A program made the translations under genes and the position numbers. The notes below the pieces were generated by a model. The model ran no database searches, was not told the DNA's origin, and saw only the letters and a program-made list of their open reading frames with translations. Below are positions 9,301 to 19,300 of a stretch of 64,000 nt of DNA, piece by piece (the first letter of the stretch is position 1; each line of letters begins with the position of its first letter). The DNA is from Bacillus sp. FJAT-26390 (GTDB lineage Bacteria > Bacillota > Bacilli > Paenibacillales > Paenibacillaceae): positions 1 through 64,000 of the forward strand of contig NZ_MAQX01000033.1 in assembly GCF_001682865.1 (NCBI RefSeq), given 5' to 3'.

Positions 9301-9445
9301 CAAAATTCCATTCTCTCAAATCCATTTGTCCGTTCTTGGCCTCAGGCATATGTAAGCCGGCTGCTATCATTTGAACGATAAAGCAAACTGGAAGCACCAA
9401 TCCAAGCAATACACTGGCTGCAAGTGACAGCTTTCGCCCATCCAT
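6332..9445 (-). CDS. hybrid sensor kinase: DISM sensor, 7TM, HisKA kinase, REC, LytS-type kinase
   Basis: This is a membrane sensor of about 1037 residues. Domains in order are: an N-terminal membrane segment, an extracellular jelly-roll (7TMR-DISM type, about 40-200), and about seven membrane segments (210-420). A HisKA domain follows with His438 in S-H-E-L-R-T-P, then a HATPase (about 535-655 with D-T-G-I-G-M and G-x-G-F-G-L). Next comes a receiver with Asp746 (A-D-W-M-M-P-G), and finally a LytS-type His_kinase domain with His837 (I-K-P-H-F-L-Y-N) plus a second HATPase (N-A-I-R-H-G, about 930). Two complete kinase cores in one protein are unusual. I chose the ATG at 9445 because GGAGGAAGG precedes it; the open frame itself runs upstream to 9538. 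It is the partner of the following regulator. Confidence 0.9.
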   Translation of the reverse strand: MDGRKLSLAASVLLGLVLPVCFIVQMIAAGLHMPEAKNGQMDLREWNFAEDGVVPLKGEWEFYRNQLLVPASPLPDTAVLAVVPNAWNDMMKSEEFSGSHGYGTYRMVIRIKEEADVLYGIHTGNVRMANRIYINGREAGASGVPSESKDTFVQNNVPYVGFAPVTGEWVEIIVQVANYDYASGGIIIPISFGKQQAVLQNREWRVLQDLISAIGFIIPAVYLLLFYRKLRKEHSLLHLGLMCLACCLFVLTHGEKLLAEAVPWLTYGVILKIQAISSLFIYYFLLLYTSVVSFTPVTRTKMLRMLKVVLIVLLVCSIVLPTNLLSSMDQVSVVPLFCTVLFVLFNMLRSLIRTSTNIIFESLSILSLLLVIVLQALMYFGILDTSSIISYEMLFFVIMQAMMMASRFADSYKEVEELSRRLLTLDGLKDEFLANTSHELRTPLHGIINMADSLIEGAAGSVTEEQSRHIAMIASTGKRLSSLIHDILDFSSLKNGNIKLKFRPVHLPTAAESVIEVVKHTAGSKNIRFIQEWPADLPLLYADEDRLVQVLYNLIGNAVKFTQEGEIRISAAIMEDKAVITVADTGIGMHVERLEDVFHSDNRNADYEVSSNKGSGFGLGIAKKLVELGGGRIWLEPKREIGTAIHFTSPIAVNEKAADPAPYLSVKPIADSGMMESAAAAAEGMSRDEEQASGGIIMIVDDDPVNLQVLHNLLSVERYQVIALSSGEEALSEIRNNSNIDLVIADWMMPGMSGIELTRLIRERYLLSELPVLLLTARSYPDDMEKAFRAGINDFLGKPMEAKELRARVRTLIQLKQSVQQAIQSEMAFLQAQIKPHFLYNALNTVIAICPDNPEKASLLLMELSQFLRGSFDFHNRDRLVPLHQELELVKSYLTLEHARFEDRLVIRYELGKEMYTFIPPLSIQPLVENAIRHGIMRKSYGGTVTIAVQESESELVISVSDDGVGMSREKAAAVLAGTAEGRRGVGLRNINQRLLTFYGKGLHVLSREGEGTTVSFTISRAKIAGRSTVGVRSDLM

Positions 9446-9470
9446 ATCCCTTCCTCCATTCTTCATTTCA

Positions 9471-9499
9471 TCATAACTGCAACTGCATAATTCTAGCAA
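9471..9499 (-). promoter_or_regulatory. possible promoter of the kinase/regulator pair
   Basis: Minus strand: TTGCTA (9499-9494), a 17-base spacer and TTATGA (9476-9471), just after the terminator at 9503-9548 and about 26 bases before the kinase start. The match is weak. The terminator upstream makes some promoter here likely. Confidence 0.3.
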
Positions 9500-9502
9500 T
9501 AA

Positions 9503-9548
9503 ACGAAAAAAAAGAAGATGAATGCTGCTTTCGCACACTCATCTTCTT
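9503..9548 (-). terminator. intrinsic terminator after the protease gene
   Basis: A perfect 10-bp stem AAGAAGATGA / TCATCTTCTT is followed on the minus strand by eight T residues. It lies about 70 bases after the protease stop and ends the operon of giant proteins plus protease, separating it from the kinase gene. Confidence 0.85.
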
Positions 9549-9617
9549 ATCAGCTCGCTGACATTCCGATATGAGAACCGAGCCTTCTTTATCGAAGCAG
9601 CCTCTTTCGGCCATTTT

Positions 9618-10307
9618 CTAAGTTTTCATTAATTGCCGCAGGTCGCTGGCAGCAATGACGAGATGGATATTGTTCATCGTCCGCAGCGAGCCCGAAATGA
9701 TGCCCGCCAGCCGCCCTTGCTCATCAATGGCCGGTCCGCCGGACATTCCGCTTGCTACCTGCGCGGATACGAGAACACGGTCTCTGCCGTTAATTTCCGC
9801 TTGAGGGTTATTGACGATTCCCTCTGTAATAATAGGCGTGTTTTTGAGCGGGTAGCCAATTGCAAATATACGCTCGCCATGCTTTAACGCAGCTTCTTTA
9901 ATGAGCAGCATGCTGTAGAGCTTTATTTTCCCCTTGCTATCCACTCGCGCAGGCAGCTTCAGCAGCGCTGCATCGGTAAGCTCGTCGTAACGAAGCAGCT
10001 TGACCCCTTTCAAAGCGCTGCCGTCGGCTAGAATAGCTTCTAGCCGCGCAGCATCCTTTACAACATGATAGGCGGTTGCCGCCTCTCCGTCCGCCGAAAT
10101 GACAGCCCCGCTGCCAACTGCCAGCACGGTGCCGTCGCTTCGCAGCGCCCGCAGATAAAATACGGCATCGCCCGCATTTTCATAAATGCCTTCGGCATTC
10201 TGGATGGCTGGCGTCTGCGCACCCGCTCCCGTAAACAAAACGATGCAAGACAATAGCGATACCACGATGCATGCCAGTAAGAGTTTGGATTGGATCGTCC
10301 GTTTCAT
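9618..10307 (-). CDS. exported trypsin-like serine protease without PDZ domain
   Basis: This is a protein of about 229 residues with an N-terminal signal peptide or anchor (about residues 8-30, lysine-rich start then hydrophobic). The trypsin fold of the HtrA/DegP type has its full catalytic triad: His81 (A-Y-H-V-V), Asp112 (T-D-A-A-L-L-K) and Ser189 (G-M-S-G-G-P). Unlike HtrA it ends after the protease domain and has no PDZ domain. The start could also be an earlier GTG at 10319; I prefer ATG at 10307. It begins only about 20 bases after the 3005-residue giant protein gene, so the two are co-transcribed. It may process or quality-control the exported giant proteins; that role is inference. 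Confidence 0.85.
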   Translation of the reverse strand: MKRTIQSKLLLACIVVSLLSCIVLFTGAGAQTPAIQNAEGIYENAGDAVFYLRALRSDGTVLAVGSGAVISADGEAATAYHVVKDAARLEAILADGSALKGVKLLRYDELTDAALLKLPARVDSKGKIKLYSMLLIKEAALKHGERIFAIGYPLKNTPIITEGIVNNPQAEINGRDRVLVSAQVASGMSGGPAIDEQGRLAGIISGSLRTMNNIHLVIAASDLRQLMKT

Positions 10308-10329
10308 GTTAAGCATCACTCCTCTTAGC

Positions 10330-13300
10330 CTACTTCAATGCAGCCGACATGATATCGCCATAAGCCCAGTGGGAAGGCGACAAATCGTTATAATGCATGT
10401 CTGACTCGCTTTGCTTGCGAGCGCCAATGACACGGTTGATTAGGACAACCGCCTGCGCTCTCGAAATTTCATCGTTCGGCTTGAACGTCCCATTCGGGAA
10501 GCCTTGAACGTAACCTGCTGCCACAAAGGCATTAATGTATTTTTCTGACCAGTGGCCTTTCACATCAGAGAGCGACGCCGCCCCTTGCTTCGTGACCGAA
10601 AGCTTCAGCACTCTGGACATGATGACAACAAATTCAGCTCTCGTAAGTCCGCGCTCGCCTTGGAAGGTGCCGTTCGGATATCCTTCTACGATACCAGCCG
10701 AGTTGAAGAAGGATACCAGTGCCTCTTCGCTGGCACGCACGTCGCTGAACAGACTGCCCACGCTAACGTCCTCTTTATCAAGCAGCAATGAAAGTGACTT
10801 CATAAGCTCATATCTAGTAAGTGCCGCATTAGGCTTGAACGCTCCACTCTCATAACCCGCCATATATGGGGTGCTTGCGGCATCGCGCTTCAAATCGTAC
10901 TTGGCATTCTCTACCTCGTAATGAATCGTCACGACCTGATCGTTCTTATCGGTAATCGCTTTGATCGTCATCTTGCCGGTAACCAGAATCGGCCCCTTGT
11001 ATCGCAGGCTCTTCGTTGTTGGCAAACTGCCGTCAGTCGTGTAGTAAATGATTTGATCCGCTGGCGCTGACAATACAAGCTTGCTGTTGCGCGCTACGAT
11101 GATTGGCGCATCCGACTCCGGGTCTGCTGCTTTCTGTCCAACAACAGCCGAAATCTCAGGCGCTGTTACGACCGGCGGAACAAATCCGCCGCCGCCGAAG
11201 CCGCCGCCCGCATTCGGTTTCTTCGTCCACAAGCCGGAAAAGATCATACTATTCTCCTTCTCGCTAAATACCGTCATTGCTTTTATCGTCGTCGTTTCCG
11301 TCAAAACAATCGGTTCGATATAGAGCAGGGAATACTCATCCGGCTCGCTGCCGTCCACTGTGTAGTAGATGCGTCCGTCAAGCTCCTCCGTTGCCAGCTT
11401 AACCGTCACCTTATCGGTAAAGTTCGTTTCGCCAGAAACAACCGTAGGTGCAAGCGCCGTTTCCGCATAAGGAATCGCTGCCGCATTTACAACGATCGTG
11501 CGCGCTTTGCCATTAATGGAGGCGGTTATCGCCGCGCTGCCCGTTGTGCTTAAGGAGCCCTTGACCTTGCCGGAAGCCGTTGTGATTAGCGCCTCCCCCG
11601 CCTTAGCGGTCCATTTCACCGAGCTATCCGCAGTCAAATCAAAGCTTGTCTTGATTTTGTTCACGGAATCACGCTCGTTCAAAAGGATTGCCGCCGTGCT
11701 GAGCGCAGTAGCATCATGGCCGTTAAAGGCTGACAGGCGCGGATAGAAGCCGGCTGCCGCCTTCCATTTCGCAGCTCCAAGCTGTGCTGGAAGCTTCGTT
11801 GTAACAAGCTCCGCCGCCAGCAAGCCTGATGCTTCGGAAGCTTGTCCCGCTGCGCTTTTGCCTGACGCATCATGGTAAGCGAAATTTGCCTTCAGCATTT
11901 GTTTATTGAACAGGTTCTGAATAAGCGCTGCCGCATTGTTCTTCTGGCCGGCTATGCCGCCGAAGAAGGTTTTGCCCTTCACCAGCTTGCCGCCAACGGA
12001 GGCAACGATTTCGCCTGTATTTAATGAATGGCTGATCGTTCCTGACGAAGCTAGCCCAGCAATGCCGCCTGCCCGCGCTTCTTCCGTGCCCTCTGCCGCT
12101 ACACGGCCTGCATTATAGGTATTGTCGATCTCCCCTTGCTGAAGACCGGCTATTCCGCCTGCTGCCGCCTGTTTGGAAGCAGAACGAATGTCCGCGTAAG
12201 AGAACGATTCGGTTATCGAAGCGCCTGCTTTGTTATGGCCGGCTATTCCGCCTGCTGCGGTCACTTTCTCAGCGCCTACGCTGCTGATCGTTCCGCTTGC
12301 ATACGTGGTTGCGATTCGCCCCTCGTTCACGCCGACTACGCCGCCGACATTGCCTTGTCCGCTGACCGTTCCGCTGACCGAAACATCTTCAATCGTTCCG
12401 CCAGCTCTATTGATGCCGGCTGCGGTCCCTGTGCTCTCGCCGCCCTCTACGCTTGCTTCAGCAAACGTGAGATGATGAATTTTTCCTTCATTTTCGCTAA
12501 TGAAGCCTGCTGCCCCGGCATCGCCTGCCGTTAGCTTCAAGCCCGATATCGAATGGCCCTGTCCATCCAGCTCGCCTGCGAACCGATTAATAGGCACCCA
12601 CTTCCGGTTGTTCAGCGCAATATCGGACGCCAGCGTGATTTTCGCCAAATTCAGCTTGGCCGTTGCCGCTCTGTTGTACAAACGGTAATAATCGAGTCCC
12701 GTATCGTTATACAGAAGCACGACTCCTGCAAGCTGCTTGGCATTCGTTACGACAGCCTCCGTCGTTCCCTGATTCGAGAGGAATGTCGTATCCACATCAA
12801 AGCTCCAGTCGCTAAGTCCAAGCCCTGCTGTCAAATCCTTCGGAGTTAGTCCCTCCGCAGCTCCAATATTGCGGCCGATTGGTGCGAGAGCACCCTTGTA
12901 CGAGGATTGCTCGGCCTTTCCGTCTCTGAAGTTGTAGCCGATAAACGACCCTTTATACACGTTCGCGCCGCTAGCTTTAACAGCGATATCGGATACATCG
13001 GCGTATACGCTCTTTAATGTTCCGTCGTTATAGCCTGCGAAGCCGCCGGTATAAGAGATAGTTGCAGCGTTGATACCCGATGTCTGAATGCTGCCCAGCA
13101 CCGCGTATGCCTTGCTAATAACCGCTTGTCTCTCAACAGCGCCTGCGAAGCCGCCGCTTCGCGTATCGAAGCCGGCATTTTGCACATTGCCGGACGCGTA
13201 CGCATCGCTAATGGAGTAATGGTCCACTGATCCCGCGAAGCCGCCGACATAGGCGCCCGTTAGACCAGTTACATTCAAGCTTCCCGTAGCGTACGCCCAC

Positions 13301-16300
13301 TGAATGAGTCCCGTGCGGTTGTCGGAATCGCCAAGCAATCCGGCGAAGCCGCCCGCGTAAATCGTGTTATCCGGGTTGATGCAATTAATTTCGATTGGAA
13401 CATTGGAGGTCGAATTCGTTATGCGGGTATAATCACCCGATCCCACGAAGCCGCCTACCTGCGATGCCGGAACAACGCCTGGCTGCGTAACGGCGCTGCC
13501 GACTGCTATTTTCTCGCCATTTGGCGAAACTGCTTTTGTATAATGGATTTCGCCGCCGGCAGATAATCCGGCGATTCCTCCAATATGATAAACGCTACCT
13601 TTATCCGCTTGGATGCCGTTCTGAGCCTCCGAGCTAACAATGATGCCATCATTAAAGCCGGTCAAGCCGCCAATCGCGACGGTTTTCCCGCCGCTCACCG
13701 CAATGGTCGAGGCCGCCTTCGATTGGTAGATAGAAGCCGTGCTGTTTTTACCGGCAATTCCTCCTACGAATAGATCAGCGCCTTGAGCCGATTCGGTCGA
13801 TTGGATCGAACCGCCCTGAGCCATCGCATCATAAACGCCATGATAAAGCGGAATCAGTCTTCCGAAGTCGAACGCTTTATCCCGATCAGAGGAGTTGCTG
13901 ATGCCAACGATACCGCCAATGGCGCTTTCTCCCGACTTTGCGGCAAAAACGATATTCGGAACAACGTCTGCCTTTAAAATAATCGTGTTTTGCGATAAGC
14001 CGGCAATACCGCCAGCCGTTACGTTTTCTCCCGCAGCCGTTATGTTCGCTTGGGAGGACAGATTAGTGATTGCCGTATCTGCGAGCTTCCCGGCAATGCC
14101 GCCTATAATGGCAGAGCTGCTGTCAGCCGGCGTAACAAGCACTGCTTGCTTGATAGAGAGGTCCTCCATATCGAAGCTGCTGCTTGCGCTGCCGAGCTTC
14201 GAACCGACAATGCCGCCTAGCGTGCTTTTGCCAACTAAATGCGGACCTTCACCGGCACCCGTCACCCTTAAATGACGGAGTGTGCTTCCCGCATCGGAGC
14301 GTCCGATGATTCCGCCAAGGATAGAGGCGTTGCCCGCCGCTTCCAGCTTGCCGTGCTCGAAGGCTGCTGTCATATTTTCCGCAGCACCCGTTACGTGGTT
14401 GCCGATGACGCCGCCTACTATGCTGTTATCACCCGTAGCATATATGCTTGCTGCTGCTTGTAGGTTCATGCTCAGCTTGCCTGCATCGCCGGTTTGCCTG
14501 CCGACCATGCCGCCGACAATGGCGTCAGCTGCCGCGCTTCCTATAGAGCCGCCTTGGATACGAATCGTATGCTCTGCAAAAACAGAAGCATTGTCGCCCA
14601 CGATACCGCCAACTACAGGCTGGGCTCCTTTTCCTTCTATCCCGCTTCCGTCTGCAATCGACAGGGACAATGCAGCGATATTTCCCGTATTTTTGCCAAT
14701 GATGCCGCCTACTGTACCGCCGCTTACGCCCGCGCCGTTAAGCAGCTTGACGCTAACTTGAGAGACAGCCCCTTTGTTAAGTCCGGCAAGCACGCCTGTG
14801 TATCTGCCTCCATCAATCGATTCTGGCTCAATGACCACATGGCCGAGAACTCCGTTTGTACCGATGACCCCGAACAAGCCGGAATAATCTTGGCTAGGCA
14901 AAATAGTCAGTCCGTCAATCAGATGCTCGCCGCCATCAAAGGTACCTTCAAAAGCAAGCGCCTCGCTGCTGCCGATCGGCATCCACTGCGTGGACTGAAT
15001 ATGAATCGGATTGACGATCCGAATCGTTCTGTCTTGGAAATCGAACCGTTCAAGACCCGGAATGGTACCGTTGACGATAGCCGCAAGTCCAGCCAGCTCC
15101 GCTTCCGTTCCGATGTCGAAGGCAACGGCATCCTTATCCAGCATGTACCATCTAATATTCGCATTGACGTCGTTGCCGCCGCCACCGCCGCCGTTATTCG
15201 CGCTGCGATTCAGCTCCGGATATTTGTAGCTGGCATTTGGCGAGCCGTATTTCCACGCTTCGACAAAGTCCCAGCCCGACAGCGCCGGGAAAACGCTCCG
15301 GTCGCGAAGCGTCGCCTCAAGTATCGTGCTCAGCCTAGCATGCACATTAAGAAAGCGATGATTGCCGTCTGCAAAATCCGGCAAATCCTTATTAATTTGA
15401 CGGTCCTCGTCCTTCACATAATAGGACTTGTACAGCAATTCCTTGCTCGCATTGTCATACCGTCCGGCAAAACCGCCTGCAAAAGCGCCATTAGTGCCCG
15501 ATACCGGTACGGAGGAGTAGCTCGTAAATATTTTGCCGCCCGTAATGCGTCCAATGAAGCCTCCGGCGAAGGAGTTTGCGTTAGTCGCTTTTACTTCTTT
15601 GCCCGTGTAGGAATCCGTAATCGTTCCTGCCGTCTGCTCGCCTACCAAACCGCCTACATTGGTGTAGACGCCTGTGCCCGTTACATTCGCAACGCTGTAG
15701 GACTTCGTAATGTCACCGCTGTTCCGTCCTGCCAGTCCGCCCAAAGCGACTGATTTCGACGAAGTTCCCTCCGATTGGCCCGTAACATCGATGTCAACGT
15801 AAGAAGCCGTGATGCGGCCCGCATTGTCGCCGACCAATCCGCCAGCCAACGCATTTTTACCTTTAATGGTGAGGTTCGCATTGGAATAGGTATAGTATAA
15901 AGTTCCTTTTGATTGATTCAGGCCTACAAATCCGCCAACCGTTGCATTCATCCCCGTAGATAGCACCGGTGTTTTATCGGAGATGTTGTTATTGGCAATC
16001 AAGCTGCGATTCTCGCCAACCCAGCCGCCGGTAACAGCGGAAGGAGCCGCAACGCTAACCTTGCCGACAAATCGGCTTTTTTGAATCGTGCTAGGTGCCG
16101 CTGCCGGATCAGAGCCTGCATCCATCGCACGGGTGTCATTAAGCCCAACCAAGCCGCCCGCCGTTGAAAATGCTGCTTTATCGTTTACGGTTACGTTCAA
16201 GGTTTCTGCAAACACGTTCGTAATAATTGCGGTATCGGTGCTTCGGTTGTATCCCGCCACTCCGCCCACAACGGTATGCTCGCCGTTAATGATCAAATTG

Positions 16301-19300
16301 ATCTTGCTTCCCACTAAACGATCAAGCAGCGTATCCTCGCTATAGCCGGCAATACCGCCGATATGGCCGTTTGCTGCCGCCGCCGTTGTGGAGACAACCA
16401 CATTTTCCGTATTCGTCCGGACGGAATCGCCAATAATGGCTCCTTGTCCGATTCGTCCCACTATGCCGCCAGCTGCAACCTTGCTTCCTTTAACCGACAG
16501 CATCGCGTAATCGGGCACGACGGAATCGACTACCGGGTTATGAATTTCCGTCCGGCTGGCAAAACCCGCGATACCGCCAATATTGCTGTCCGCTGCCGCT
16601 GCCGTTATCATTGGCTCCGCAGCCGCTCGAACGGACGCATTGGCAATAATCGCCTTTGGCGCGTTGTTCTCCGAGTTAGAGCGTCCCACAATACCGCCTG
16701 CGGCCGCCTTCGTCCCGTTCGCAGCAATTGCGATATTAACCGCTTTATTATCGGTAAGCGCACCGGTATTGCGGCCTGCAATACCGCCAAGCTCATTATC
16801 CGATCCTGCCGCCGTTATCGTAACGTCCTCTGCCAAGCTAGCCGGAACCGCCCCGTGGTTCTCGCCGAAGAGGCCGCCGATATGCGCAGCGTCACCTTGC
16901 GCGTCCACCTTAATGGCGCGTGCGCTCAAGCTGCTTGCCGCACCTTCAAAGGCTGCATGATTGACGCCCGCAATGGCTCCTGCATGAACAGAAGCGGCTG
17001 GAACTTTAAATTCAGCGTTCTCGATTGTCACATTCACCTTCGGCGAGTAATTGACGCCGATCGCTCCGCCGACATTGCTCTCTGCCGCTTGAACGTTAAA
17101 GATCATTTGCTCCACAACGATAGGCGTTCCATCATCGCCGACAACGGCTTCAGCCGTTAATACGCCTGCTACCGCGCCCAAACTGTGGTTTTTCCTGCCT
17201 GCCTCGCTGATGAATCCCGTCTGCGTCACCTTGCTCGCCGCAATGGATAGAGCACCATCATTCGCACCTACGATGCCGCCTGCTGTAAACCGGTCCGCCC
17301 CGTCTGCCGCGTTGCTTGCAGCGACCTCGATTTGAACCGTATCCGCATGCGCCTCGTTTGCAGAGCCAACGATCGCGCTGTTGATTTCTCCCTGTGCTCT
17401 GCCTGCGACACCGCCTGCCGTGCCGCCCGCTGTTTTCACTTTAAGCGAGAGCTGCGTGACCTCGGCCCCTTGCACCGTTCCTTTCAACCTGCCTGCAATA
17501 CCGCCTGCATAACCATCGGTAACGATTTGCGCAGGGCTGCTAACCGCATTGCCGGCGTACAGACCGGATAGGCTGCCGCCACTTACGACGCCCGCAATAC
17601 CGCCCGTATACACCTCATCTCCGCCAGTCACGTCAAGCTTCCCTTGAAATGCGCTGTCGGTTATCACCCCGTTAACCAAGTAACCCACAATTCCGCCCGT
17701 TCGCACATTGTTGTCTACAGTCGGCGATGCCGCCGTGACCTTCAATTCCTTGGCGAATGCTGCGCCGGAAATCGTTCTGTCGCTGCCTTCCGACAAAGTG
17801 CCGATAAAGCCTCCAGTATAGAGCTTAGCCGTCCCGTTAACTTCGATATTGGCTGTGCTTTCAACATTAAGGCTTGGCTCGCCGGATAATTTCGCATACG
17901 CCCGGTTGGAGATGATTCCGCCGGTATAAACGCCTGTTCCGCCGTTTACCGTTATTTTGCCGCTGTTCGCATACTCGCCTGCCGCCGCGCCCTCAAATAA
18001 CACGCGGCTGCCGCCATAGCCGATTAGTCCGCCGGTATACGCTTCATCCGGTTGGCCGTTGACTGTTATTTCGGCTGTATTTTGCGCGGCTCCGTCAAAT
18101 CGCACATCGCCTGATACGCTGCCGATTAAACCGCCCGTGTACACATTAGCCGAACCGCTTGCCGTTACGCTTACTTGGCCAACATAGCTCTCAGCCCAAT
18201 TAAAATCGCTCTGAATATAACCCGCGATGCCGCCGGTATATACGTTCGAGCCTCCGTTATTTTCGATCGGCCCGCTGTTTGAGAAATTCACATGATAAAG
18301 GTAGCTGCCTTGCTGCGCCGCGATCGCACCTATAAGCCCGCCAGCATAGGTGCCGTTCGCCGATTGCGCGTCTACTCTTACCGCTCCGCTGCTCGACGTG
18401 GATGCCGAGAACGTAATTTTGGAAGCCGCCTTGCCTGCAATGCCGCCCGCATAGCTGGCTGTTCCGCCCGTTGCCGTAACGTTTGCCTTATTGCTAATTG
18501 GCGTATCCTGCTCCTGCATCAGCAATTCGCCCGATGCATAACCGACGATACCGCCTGCATAAACTTCGGCGGCATTCGCATTGCCTGCTGCAATCGCACC
18601 CTCATTCGCCGTTTTCTTGATCAACAGGCCGCCATCGCTCGCACGTCCGGCGATGCCTCCTGTATAAACATACGAGCCTGCAGCGTCTACCGTAGAGAGA
18701 TTGCTCGAATTCGAAATAGATCCCTCGCCCGAACCAACAATTCCTCCCGCGTAAACGTAGGTTCCCGCTCCGCTTACTTTAATAGGTATATGGTTAGTGA
18801 TGTTAAACACCATGCTGTTATTAGCCATAGCGCCAACTGCCGCTCCCGCATACGTAGACTGCGTGACCGATACAAGCTCGATTGTTCCGCTTGCGAAGTC
18901 GAAGCCGCCAACCGTTCCGCCGTCCATCAAGCCGACGAGACCCGCATAGGTATTGTCCGCAGCTACGTTCATGCCCGTCAGCGTAAAGCTTTGCCCGCCC
19001 TCGGTCACGAGAGTGCCTCTAAACGGATTTAACGCCGTTCCGATCGGCTCCCATGTGTAAGCAGAAAGATCAAAATGGTTGTTGATTTCAAGAATTTTGC
19101 CGCTAAAGCCGTTGATCGCCTTGCCGTCTGGCGAAACGCCGTCATTGACCAGCTTGGCAATGCCCGCAAGCTTTTCGGGCGTATCAATTTTAAAAGTGTT
19201 GTAATCCTCGTTATACCAACTCACGTCCGCGTGCTCCGTCCAACGGTCCGAGCTTGCAGTCAGAATCGATACGCCGGCAAATACCGCAATTGCGATACTC

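Noticed and set aside
14494..15753. A 419-codon plus-strand open frame opposite the GLUG protein
   Set aside because: It is antisense to a clearly coding repeat region; its length follows from the biased codon pattern of the glycine-rich repeats. It has no convincing ribosome site and no recognisable domain.
11000..19200. Regular repeats suggestive of a CRISPR array
   Set aside because: The repetition is at the protein level (GLUG units) inside one long open frame; the nucleotide repeats are degenerate and of uneven spacing.
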